From contig NC_081339.1 in assembly GCF_022539665.2 (NCBI RefSeq), forward strand, positions 6,324,367-6,388,366: DNA of 64,000 nt. Direction: 5' to 3'. The first letter of the stretch is position 1, and every line of letters begins with the position of its first letter. Source of the stretch: Daphnia carinata (taxonomy: Eukaryota > Arthropoda > Branchiopoda > Diplostraca > Daphniidae). Position numbers and translations under genes: made by a program. Shown here in pieces: positions 1 through 9,965 of this stretch. The notes beneath the pieces were generated by a model that was given only the letters and a program-made list of their open reading frames with translations, made no database searches and was not told the origin of the DNA.

Positions 1-486
1 AAAAAGAGAACGATATACTTCTACTAGTCTGTACAGATCTAGAGGTTCGTTGGTGCCTGGCTGGACCTTGTATTTGCGAAGCCATTTCGGCCAGTTGAAG
101 TAGTCAATGAAGATGAAGATGCCTCCGATAGTCCAAAACGGAATTTGAATGACGAGTATGCAACCTGATATGTTCGCAAAAAAGTTAAATAATTATTTCC
201 TGCAACAAAACAGTGAATCGCGTTACGCACCCCAAACGTATAAATAGTAGTCGTTATCTCCAAATAGTTTGAGGATCCTTTTCCATAACGAATCGAAAGC
301 CACACTAGATGCGAAACAAAACTGGCTCCAATGTCTGCATGGATAAATTAGAATAAAAATGATGCCAAATAGAATACAATTAGTTTTCCACACTTACGCA
401 GTTAATGTTTGTTCGCAAACGATGTAAACGAGAAACAAGATGCTGGTTAGCAAAATTGGTCCCCGCCATTTAGTCAACTGTTCCAT
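1..486 (-). CDS. Fatty-acid hydroxylase superfamily protein (FAXDC2 / C4-methylsterol oxidase-like), 5' part only
   Basis: Three N-terminal exons are visible: 398-486, 231-334 and about 19-164 (a GTATAT donor lies at 13-18); the rest is beyond the left edge. The start ATG (484-486) opens a short hydrophobic helix (ILLTSILFLVYIV). Exon 3 encodes a membrane-like stretch followed by DYFNWPKWLRKYKVQPGTNE, which matches the segment before the histidine boxes in FAXDC2-like and sterol-desaturase-like hydroxylases. These are ER-membrane di-iron oxidases acting on sterols or lipids. The histidine boxes themselves lie outside the window, so catalytic competence cannot be judged. Intron phases are consistent (2, then 1). 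A closely related methylsterol monooxygenase is the main alternative. Confidence 0.75.
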
Positions 487-1459
487 TGCAGCACAGCGAA
501 ACAGGTGTGCCGTCTTGGATGGCTAAAACTACAATATTTTGGCCTGGCACTGTGCTGTTAAAGAGAGTCCCTGACACAGCTTGCGTTGACGCACGCCGTC
601 CAAGGTAGCCAATGAACGTTTGTTTCGGATCTGGTTTCGAAAGTGAAGTTAATGTGCGAGAGGGGAAAACTGGCTCTCCAGTCGGATATCTTCTTTTACA
701 CGCCAGCTCCTTTTGCACTTGTTGATTAATCTTTCAAAACTTGATTAATGGAAACATAGTTAATGCTTACCTGTTTTGCCAGAAAGCAGTGAATCGATTT
801 CATACTAAACGCGGCAGAACAAGTTCAAAAATGATTTGTTACTTGTTCTTAAAGGAAAGTGTGACTCGAGCGTTTCACTAGGCCACAACGTGGTTGAGTG
901 GAAAGTGCAATCGCTGCCAGTTAACTTACAGAAGGTATTGAGTTCAATAGTCTTTTCAAGGACATGGCCTGTTGCTTTCTGGGCGACGCGCAAAACCACA
1001 GTTCCCTGAATAACCCAAATTTCCAGGTAACGTGACCCATCGGCTATCTATGGCCGCAAGGGGCTATACTTGGCTAACCTTGGCAAAGAAAACAAACACA
1101 GCGGTGTCGAAATGATGTGGGGGACTATCAATTGCAAATACGCATGATGAGAGTACACGATAGTGCGATGAATTATGATGGACTCGAGCTTTTGAAGGCG
1201 GCAGTGGTCTAAATTGGCAAACATTAATCGAAACAATTACGTTCGTCTATTCCGTTAAACTATTTAAAAAGGGAAATAGAATTTGCGTACAGGGATTCCC
1301 AAAATCTACCCCATGCCTTTCGAAAATCCGAATAGTTTCACGCAAAGGATGGCGCTTTGGGAAAATTGGCATTGGCCTTCGTGAACAGTAATCCATTGCT
1401 AAACAGTTGCTTGTCGAAAATTCAACGAGGCATAGATAAAAAGTTACTTTAAATCCACG
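487..1459. other. Intergenic, divergent 5' flank of the hydroxylase and 3' flank of the first sulfotransferase
   Basis: No reading frame here shows splice-consistent coding or family resemblance. It should hold the hydroxylase promoter, but I could not pick a clear TATA box. Confidence 0.5.
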
Positions 1460-2829
1460 TCAATCCTGGAGAACAGTGGCAAAATTCAAATCGCTCGCCT
1501 CCAAATTCTTTCTGATCCACTCGTCAATTTTCAGATTTGCTTCTTGACTAAAGTACTTCTTCCAGTCGTTCGCTTCTCCTGTTTAAAAAACCATAACTTA
1601 AAGCTAAGCTAATGTTCAGATAACGAAATACCTTGGCGAATGAATAAGCAATCATTATTGGTCACGCTGGGCTTAATGGAAATGTTGGGCAGATCCCTTT
1701 GCACACGAACGTGATACACCAGTTTTTCTATTTGTTCTTGAGACACCGTTCTATTGAGGAAAGCTGCCATTTTTTCTATTTGGCCACGTAGATCCTGACA
1801 ATATCGTTAAGAGAATGAGCTCATGCAGGTAACTGGAATAACAATCAGACTGAAAAATCTCATTATACCTTGATCAAGTCTTCGTAGAATAAAATTAGTA
1901 GATTAGGGTGACTACGTTTCCCCCAAGCATCAAGAGTAGGGGAGAAATATGGAGTCCATGCCACTAAAAACCATCCAGAACGAAAATTAAACATTTTAAC
2001 GCAAGAAACGAAAATACCTATACCTTTGTTATCGATAAAATAGTCAACAAATTGATCCATTTCTCCGGCAAAGTAACATAATTTCACCAACTTGTGAAAG
2101 TGAAAGTAGGAAACGATGGCGTCTTTAGGATTGCGGATAACGTATACGACCTAATCAATCGACACCTTTAAAATCTTTACAATTTCGATACAGATGACGT
2201 GAGGCTTACTTTGGCAGTGTTGAGTAATCGCGGAGGCAACAAGTGAAAAGGCAAATGAGATTTTAGAATTCTGGGGGATGGTAGCTGTTCCATCTTTTCG
2301 ATGGATTGACATTCACGTGCATCCCTTATCTCCGAAGGGGCCAGATCGTCCCAGTTCGTAAAATAATTGGTACTAAAACAGATAGAACATTAAAGAAATT
2401 AAAATTTTGCTTTGGAAATCATAATACATTACTCGACGGTAGGGGAACGAACACTTAGAGGCACTTGCGCAGCTTCCTTCAAATTGCAATCATTCACAAG
2501 GAGCCAAACCAATTCTGACGTCCAAGTCATACCTTTAAAGCAGAACCATGTTAAATTATTATCTATTAATTGTAAAAAATCACAATTTGATTACCAGATT
2601 TCGGGAAAGTGCGAATCCAAACATCGGTACTTCTGACTGTCATATTGTAAATCTTGTCCGCGTTGCTGACAAATTTGGGATGCAGGACGAATCCACCAGG
2701 TTCACCACGAACTAATCCTTTGTGGTAGGCTGGAAAATGTTCTTTAAAGGGGCTGTCTAGTGTTTCGGGTACAACACTGAATTTGACACCAGATTTCAGC
2801 GGAAAGACAGCCTTATCGGGGAAGAACAT
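1460..2829 (-). CDS. Cytosolic sulfotransferase (SULT family) with a degenerate 3' PAPS motif
   Basis: Seven exons: 2595-2829, 2433-2532, 2210-2372, 2024-2150, 1869-1963, 1632-1794, 1460-1578; 333 aa. The family transfers sulfate from PAPS to phenols, steroids or amines in the cytosol. Visible signatures are the 5'-PSB loop FPKSGMTW, the KSHLPFHLLP block with the catalytic His, and YVIRNPKDAIVSYFHF. The start chosen (827 bp-equivalent to its neighbour's MASPDEEP start) is the ATG at 2827-2829; upstream extension would need a non-ATG codon. It is odd at the C-terminus: the conserved DNFxxNESVN stretch is replaced and shortened, and the RKGxxGDWKNxF signature reads RQGEANDWKKYF. PAPS binding may therefore be altered. 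It shares intron positions and phases with the four other sulfotransferases in the window. Confidence 0.9.
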
Positions 2830-3717
2830 GATCAATACCAGAAGCAATAACTGAGAACTGCGTCCTCAATGTAGGCTAGTTTTCAACTAAGCCTCATTGC
2901 AAAATGTAATCGAGAAATTTCATCTGCGCTGGGCTTTCAAATTTCTGCGTGGTTTTGCCGATCTCTCGTATCCAGTAATTACAAATAGAAAGTAAGGCTA
3001 ACTGCTTCAGTGCGTCAAAATCCAAACTATAACACCTTCCAAGGCCTCGCTTGTGGTTGGCGACTATCTAAAGATACGTTAGAATTGAAGTAATAATGCC
3101 GACATTTATCTTGAAAAGCTAAGAAGATCAAATAAGTGTCATAATCAACATGATCTAAAAGGGAAAACGTATTAACTCAGGTTAGCGTTGGGAATGTCAC
3201 ATACCATCACGTAACTTTCTACCTTTAACTGAAATAAACCGGAACTGTGCCTTCCAGTTTTGTTCTGAAACTGACATTCGTTTTAAGGTGACTACCTCTT
3301 TCCTATTGTAAAAAAAAATGAAAAGAAAACAAATAATTATGTCGCACGAGTTGGCAATTTTAAATTACGACATCGCTACTGTCCGGCAAGGTGGCACTTG
3401 AATAACTGGTTACCTTTATCAGGATATCGATTTTTTAAGTGCCTAATTCTGTTTTCAGGTGTGGAAAAAGGCAATGAAAAAAATGTGAAATCACCATACT
3501 ATATCTCTATAGTAATACCAATAAAATGGGATAATTTGATGAAAATAAATGGTTAGCTTTCCTTTGTATGCATTTCAATGTGTCAATTTGAAGAAGTTAA
3601 AGGAAAAAAAAAAATAGGAATAAAAAAATATGCGCAACACAATCTGTTCCAAATCGTTGCGGGTTGATTGGCACTTGCAAGTTCACAGAAGATGAGAACA
3701 AAAATTTGCAGTTGAAA
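2830..3717. other. Intergenic spacer between sulfotransferases
   Basis: AT-rich, with poly-A tracts. I see no coding exon or RNA gene. It is presumed to contain the promoter of the sulfotransferase to the left. Confidence 0.5.
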
Positions 3718-5130
3718 TCATTTTGAATCGTCAAGTTCGGTGACAAATTTCAAGTCGGTTCCCTCTAAACTTTTCTCAATCCATTCGTCAATTTTACGGT
3801 TCACTTCCGGACTGAAATGATTTTTCCAGTCGCCCGTTTGACCTTTCATGAGAAAAATCACGACCGAAATTCACCAACCGTTTAACTAAAGGAAAAAGGG
3901 AAAACAATTTACCTTTGCGAACGAAGCTGTAACCCTCATTGGTGAGGCCGGCACTGACTTCTCTCGCCATGTTGACCGATTCATTTTTAGCGAATTTATC
4001 AACGACAACGTGATCGACCAATTTTGCAATTTGTTCTTCAGTCAGCGTTTTGTTGAGGAAACCGGCAATTTTTCTGATCTCAGTTGGCAAATCCTGCAAG
4101 GACAAATTGCAATTAATTATTGTGTATAAAAAGGAGCAAACAACATTCATATTCACCTTTTTCATGTCTTCATAGAAGAGATACAGCAAATTAGGATGAT
4201 GACGTTTGGCCCACGCATCGAGGACAGTCGGGAAATACGGTGTCCAATTCACTAAGATGACATTTCAATTTTAAACCGTAATAAACTTCAAAAATAGAAA
4301 CAAACACTGACGTTTGTTATTGATAAAGTAATCAACAAAGTCGTCCATATCTCCGGTGTAGTGGCACAATTTCACCAACTTGTGAAAGTAGAAAAAAGAA
4401 ACGATGGCGTCCTTGGGATTGCGGGCAACATAAATAACCTGGATCAATCGAACATTTAATACTACGCATTTCAACGTGAATTTCATTTGAAGAATTAACC
4501 TTGGCCGTATCGAGTAAATTGGGTGGCAACAAGTGGAAGGGCAAATGTGATTTGACAACTCGAGGCGACGTCATCTGTTCAATCTTTTCGATTGTGATTA
4601 GATTTTCCATTATCTCCGGCGGAGCGAACTCACTCCAGTCAGCAAAGTAATTGGCACTAAATTTCAAAGATATTAGCTTCAAAAGAAATTGATTCTTCTA
4701 CAAACTACAAACAGTATGTTTACTCTGTGTTGGGAGCTCGAACAGTTAATGGCACTCGAGCAGCTTCCTCAAAATTGCAATCGTTCACGATGAGCCAGGC
4801 CAATTCCGACGTCCATGTTGTCCCTTTTAGACACACAAAAAATCCCTTCAATTGTACATTAAAGAAAAACGTTTAAAAAAAAAAATGCCAATTACCTGAT
4901 CTGGGGAACGTGCGGATCCAGACATCGTCAGGCCTAATTTTCATGTTATAAATTTTATCGGCATTCCGTGCGTAATGCGGATGAAACACAAATCCTCCTG
5001 GCTCGCCTTGAACTAATCCTTTGCTGAAAACTGGGAAATGTTCCTTGAAGGGGCTCTCCAGAGTTTCGGGAACAACATTAAACTTTACATCCAATCGCTG
5101 GAGAGTTGGTTCTTCGTCGGGAGATGCCAT
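3718..5130 (-). CDS. Cytosolic sulfotransferase (SULT family)
   Basis: Seven exons: 4896-5130, 4724-4823, 4500-4656, 4312-4438, 4157-4251, 3913-4093, 3718-3842; 339 aa, in frame throughout. It carries an intact 5'-PSB loop FPRSGTTW, the KSHLPFHLLPP block with the catalytic His, YVARNPKDAIVSFFYFHK, a DKFAKNESVN stretch and the C-terminal RKGQTGDWKNHF signature that binds the 3'-phosphate of PAPS. It should be an active cytosolic sulfotransferase; the substrate cannot be read from sequence. It is the paralogue of the gene at 1460-2829 (same strand, 888 bp apart), with identical exon architecture. The start ATG at 5128-5130 (MASPDEEPTLQRL) is the first in frame. Confidence 0.93.
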
Positions 5131-7218
5131 GACGCTGACTGAAAGAATTCACGGACCCTGGTGAGTCCGTCATCTCTTAGCAACAACGGCCTGACTTTTC
5201 CCCTGTAAGACTTTCATTTTACGTCGTCTGTAAAAGCCAGCATCCATAAGAGCATGCTTTGACGGCCATGGCTGAATCAACAAGTTTTTGGCGGCGAACG
5301 GACATTAATAAACATCTCGAATAGCCGTCGAAGGTCGCCAGAGCATCGTGTTCCCTTATTCGTTTGTTGGCGTACGGCCTTTTAAAAAAGCGTGTTGAAG
5401 TCACGTACGCCATTCATGTTCCAGGAACAATTCCAACCCTATTCAAGAAAATAGAAAATCCCAATAGTTTAGTAATCATCTTTTAATTAAAACATAAATA
5501 ACGTTGCCACTGCTAATGCGGGTATGTGTCATAAAAATGATAATAATCAGGGTGATATTATGGTGGGAAAGCACCGGATTGTGAAGGAAAATGAAATTCC
5601 ACACCAATTGGATGTGATTAACGTTAAAAGATATTTTACTAACCCTATCACAAATTGCTTTTCTTTCCTTTTTTTTTTTTTTTTTTTTTAAAGAGAGAAA
5701 AGAGATAAATGTCGAGTCCTTGACACGGTTGCTTTCTAAAGAGTCAGACACATGTAAGGGGAGTGTCAAAACTTTTGTTTATCAACAAACGCGTGACCAG
5801 CATCCGATGACGTAGACAATGTAGATACGAGTTTTCAAGACATGGCATCTAAACAGTGCGTCACAAGATCAACATAGAGAGAAAAACAAATCCGACCTGT
5901 TTGGAAAAAGAAATAAATGAATAGATAGGTCTAGTTTGTCTTCTCGGCAAAGCTTTCTATTCACAACCTGCTGCTTTCGTTTATTCTAATGCATTTCGGA
6001 AAAAATTGCATTTTCCTTCTCATTGCTGATGATCTATTTGTTTTCACGGTTACTGATAGCTGGCAAAGATGGCATATCTGAAAAAGAGTGTCGGACTCGC
6101 TAGTAGAGTGGAAATAAATCTCTTCTTGAACACCTCGAATAACAGTATTTCACGTTGTCGCTATTTAGTTTACTCGGTTTCACGGCAGCTCTTCCCGATA
6201 GAAATCTTGTGCCTAGTGTGCGTGAGACCTTTGAATTTACCCATAGAAACCGACCGGTGCTACGGTTCGCCGCCCCTCATTTGAAAGAATGCGCATGCGT
6301 GTACAACGGCTACACGGACACGCATTCACGAACAAACTCTAAGGTATTCCTTCAACATTCTAATAGATCAGCCATCTAAAACGCTTTAAAACAAAGGAAA
6401 TAAAAATTCAATCGAATTCAAGCGATAAACAAAGGGAAGGGGGGGAGGATGAATAAATCTGCTACGTCATGTTTCGGGGGAACGATGGTGCTGACATTTC
6501 TTTCGTATGTTATGCGATGATCACCTGCCGAGATACCGCTATCCCTTCAAAATATGGCAAAAACAAATACCAAGACAGACATTCCAATAAAACTCGATAT
6601 TCAATCGGATAATACGAAACCAACGCTAAAATACTATCGCAACGGTTGGCGTAGTTTGCTTAGGAAAGCGTAACTAGGAATTGATGTATGGAAACGACTG
6701 TCAAAATGGAAAGGGAAGGCCAGGAAGCGTTAAAACATAGAAACCCTAGGCAAAGTGAATCGTCAAGGTCGAAAACCAAAAAGAGGATGTCTAAGCCAAA
6801 TTCGAATTCGGCACTGTTCATCTTGGAACAGAGCGTCCGCCAAGGTCTTTCTTATTCCATATTTAACTGGTGTTCAGAAGAGAGAGGGCAAGAAGAATAC
6901 GTGATTATATTTTTTTACCTGTGGCCAGGGTGCGACCAGGATCCACGTCTTTCCCTCGGCAATACGAAATTGAATCTTCCAAATTTGAAACGTCACAGTC
7001 GATCGAGAAGAATCTCATGACCTTGTCTAAACGAGCAGCAGCAAACATCACGGGAGGAGTCGACAACGTATCGTTGCTTCCTTTCTTCGGGTGTGGTCGA
7101 GTTTCAGATCTTCCGGGATGGACGTGAGGTATTTAAGAGAGCAAAAACGGTGGAATCGAATCACACAACGATCCCAACAGCTCTCCCTCCAGTCCACCTA
7201 CAAATAAAACTTAGCAAA
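5131..7218. other. Long intergenic region before the cuticle gene
   Basis: About 2.1 kb with scattered short open frames and one long T-tract (about 5668-5688). None shows family resemblance or splice structure. A TATA-like TATTTAAG near 7130 precedes the cuticle gene by about 90 bp and is probably its core promoter. Confidence 0.5.
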
Positions 7219-7790
7219 ATGATCAAGACGGTAAGTTTAATTCAATAGAATTATTTAATTGCAAACTAGATGGTAATGTTACCTGTTTCAACACCAGGTG
7301 TTGATTGTTTGCTTTTTGGCTGTCGCTCTGGCTGCCCCGGCTCCCGAGGAAATCCTGAGTTACGACGCTCAAGATCATAAACACTCGCAGACTGGAGATG
7401 CCGGCAATGCTGTCACGGGATCCTACAGGTAAATAAATCTTGTTAAATACTTCAAGCGAAAAATTAAAAACAGCAAATAAATGAAATCACCTTATTTTTG
7501 TCTCAAATAGCTACACCGCTGATGGTAAGACATTCACCATCAACTACGAAGCCGATGAGAAAGGCTATCGAGCAACTGGAGACCATCTGCCAGTGGCCCC
7601 TGAAGTTCCAGTAGCACCTGCAGTTGCCGCTCCCGAAGTTCCAGTTGTTGAGGCTAAATCTGTCCCCGTCATTTCAACTGTGGCTCTTCCAGTACCGACG
7701 TTTCCCTTTGGTTACTACGCCCATGCTCCCCATTTCGGTTACAGTTATGGAATGAACTACGCTTATCCAGGCTTCTCCTACTACCTTTAA
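7219..7790 (+). CDS. Cuticular protein, RR-1 type (chitin-binding Rebers-Riddiford)
   Basis: Three exons, 7219-7230, 7298-7428 and 7511-7790; 140 aa. A four-codon first exon (ATG ATC AAG ACG) splices into a signal peptide (VLIVCFLAVALAAPAP), the classic layout of arthropod cuticle genes. The R&R consensus follows: GSYSYTADGKTFTINYEADE, then KGYRATGDHLP, which is the RR-1 form found in soft cuticle. A Pro/Val/Ala tail and a Tyr/Phe/Gly-rich end (FGYYAHAP, YPGFSYYL) complete it. The protein is secreted and binds chitin through the R&R beta-sheet. A polyadenylation signal AATAAA lies at 7902. Confidence 0.95.
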
Positions 7791-8390
7791 ATTTGTCTAA
7801 AAAAAAAAATGCTTCCTCATCTACTGTTACCCGGTTACCTGGATTTAAGCTAAATCAAAATAACGTCATCTTTTATCTCTTGAACTCTGAAATGTTTTGG
7901 CAATAAAAACAAAGTTACCACTTAAAGTCGTATCCTCTTACAAATGCATGCCTGTTGTTGTTGCCTTGTACGCGATATCACTCGGAATTCAAAGGGAATA
8001 ATCGAGTCACATCTAAGGTAGGGGATGCTCATGAATAATGGATGACCCAGGTATAAAAGGCACGGTCAAAGCGTCTCCCGCCGAGAAGGGGGGAATCTCT
8101 GTGTATAATCGTTCAACAAACGAAAGACGTGCGTGTTTGCCAACACGGGCTTCTTTTTTTTTTTCCTCGTGAAGAAGAAGAAAAAAAACTGGGGGATTGA
8201 CGGAACCTTTTTCTTTCTTTTTACCTATCTTCCCTTCGTGTTTGAATTCAAGCCAAACAAATAACTCTGAATGGGAGGGACTGTGCTGACTTGTCTACGT
8301 GCAATGAAGGTTAGAACCTTTTATTCTGCCGGGTCGAGCGGCTGTGCCTTTTTCTTCCGGCTCCACCTGTGATTTCCATCATTAACATCG
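7791..8390. other. Intergenic region with a TATA box for the next gene
   Basis: A clear TATAAAA at 8052-8058 (GGTATAAAAGGC context) would start transcription near 8082. That leaves a 5' UTR of about 300 bp before the ATG at 8391. Nothing else is recognised. Confidence 0.5.
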
Positions 8391-8951
8391 ATGATGAAGG
8401 TAAGACATGTTCACCTTACTCTAAATTTTAAAACAGAATTAACATTCAAATTAATTTTTCAAACAACAGGGATTGATTATAGCGACATGCCTCTTATTAA
8501 CAGCAGCAGTGCATGCCGGTGTTATTGTCGGCCATCAAATCATTCCAAAGTGATTTTCTACTGTTTGATTTTGCTTAAACACACAACTAGTCACTTAACT
8601 CGGTTCTATTTGCATAGCTACTATTTACATAGCGGTGTTTATCCTTACCATCAGTGGGTGCCATTGCATTACGTCGCTTCCCCAGGCAGTTTCAATGCAA
8701 GAGCGTACGATCCAGTCGTTCCTTATGACGCCATCAGCAGATCGAATTATCCTTTTAATGATACAGAAGGAAGACATCGAGATGATGGCGACAGTAATTA
8801 CGGAGAAGCAACAATACCTAATTACCGCATGTTTCATTTCGTGTTGAAGCTGGTGAGGTCGATGCGCAAACATTTTCTTCCACTTTACGCCACTAATCCA
8901 GAAGACGTCAGCAACATTTACGTCCAGTACGAACATGAGAAACGGCGGTAA
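8391..8951 (+). CDS. Small secreted protein, unrecognised
   Basis: Predicted exons 8391-8399, 8470-8549 and 8618-8951 give 140 aa in frame. The first exon is three codons, then a good signal peptide (GLIIATCLLLTAAVHA), as in the neighbouring cuticle gene. The mature part has HSGVYPYHQWVPLHYVASPG, then a polar acidic stretch (RHRDDGDSN), and ends EHEKRR. I do not recognise the family; Tyr/Pro/His richness and the location suggest a cuticle or extracellular-matrix protein, which is inference. The second donor (AAA|GTGATT) is weak, so that junction is the least certain part. Poly-A signals (AATAAA) occur near 9020. Confidence 0.6.
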   Translation: MMKVRHVHLTLNFKTELTFKLIFQTTGIDYSDMPLINSSSACRCYCRPSNHSKVIFYCLILLKHTTSHLTRFYLHSYYLHSGVYPYHQWVPLHYVASPGSFNARAYDPVVPYDAISRSNYPFNDTEGRHRDDGDSNYGEATIPNYRMFHFVLKLVRSMRKHFLPLYATNPEDVSNIYVQYEHEKRR

Positions 8952-9965
8952 ATAAAGGGGGCAGGCGAACTCGTCAGGAAACAGATGAACACCTTCGCCT
9001 AAGGGGAAATGTAAGACATAAATAAAAATGTGTGCTGCTGGTAGCACACACTGTCGTTATTATTTATTAAATTGTAAAGATTCTTCTTAGTTGATATCTT
9101 GACATGCGATCAAGGGCGTTTACCTTTGTGCATACTAATGAGGCTGTCGTGAAATAAAAACTGATGAGCCCCAACGATGACGGATGATTCTCTTTCGATT
9201 ATGCATGACCCACATTATGAGTTCCGCTTTGTTACAACGTGCGCTTTAAATGATGTTCCCATAGCTAATAGGCAATAAAAACATCATTGGCGAGGCACCT
9301 GCGAGTTTGACCTGTTATCCGAAGTTTAGTTTTCATTTGAGATGATTGAAAAAATGGAAATACTCACTGGCGTTTTTAAATGAAAATCTGGAAATTGCTG
9401 TGGCATCTGCAAGGCGCGTCGTTAATTGCGCACTTTTCGAGGACGATTCTCTGCAAATTTTTAATGAAAAACTGTCAACGTAGTAAAGGACAAGCACAGG
9501 TGAAATGATAAGTAATCAAGAAAAGACGCAAGGTAATAAAAAAAAACCTTTATCAGTTTTTTTTTTTCTGGAAGTCGATAAGGTCAGCCGTACTTTTATG
9601 TTCACACGGCTATACATAACGAAACCGATTGGCACGCTTTACAGTGAAGCAATTAGAGATGACAAGACAAGTGCCTTAGAAATTGACGCGGTTCAACTAG
9701 CCAAAGCGTAACTACTAATTTAGGTTAGTACATCTAATTGTTTTAACATTTAAAAACATCAGTGTAACTTTCGTACCTCTTCTTTTTTTTTTCTCCTTAA
9801 AAAATTCAGTGCAAATGCAGTAGCACCCCCGTCAATCTGAGCCATTTCCGCCCCGATGAATCATAGATAACGTTCTCGTCTGTGTCTTCTTTTATTGTTC
9901 TCGACCCATTCAACCGCCTGCAATTTGACAGTTTGACTCGTTACGCCTTTCGGTGAACAGATGGG
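8952..9965. other. Intergenic; left end of the tandem duplication
   Basis: From about 9310 the sequence is clearly homologous to 13176 onward (shared motif ATTTGAGATGATTGAAAAA and the following 400 bp). It therefore represents the upstream flank of duplication unit 1. No coding exon is seen. Confidence 0.6.

Noticed and set aside
5476-5769. 97-codon minus-strand frame with a Lys-rich run
   Set aside because: The Lys run is the translation of a poly-T tract; no start context, splice structure or family resemblance.
6688-7127. Overlapping plus-strand frames of 85-110 codons before the cuticle gene
   Set aside because: They overlap in different frames, show no domain, and lie in the promoter region of the cuticle gene.
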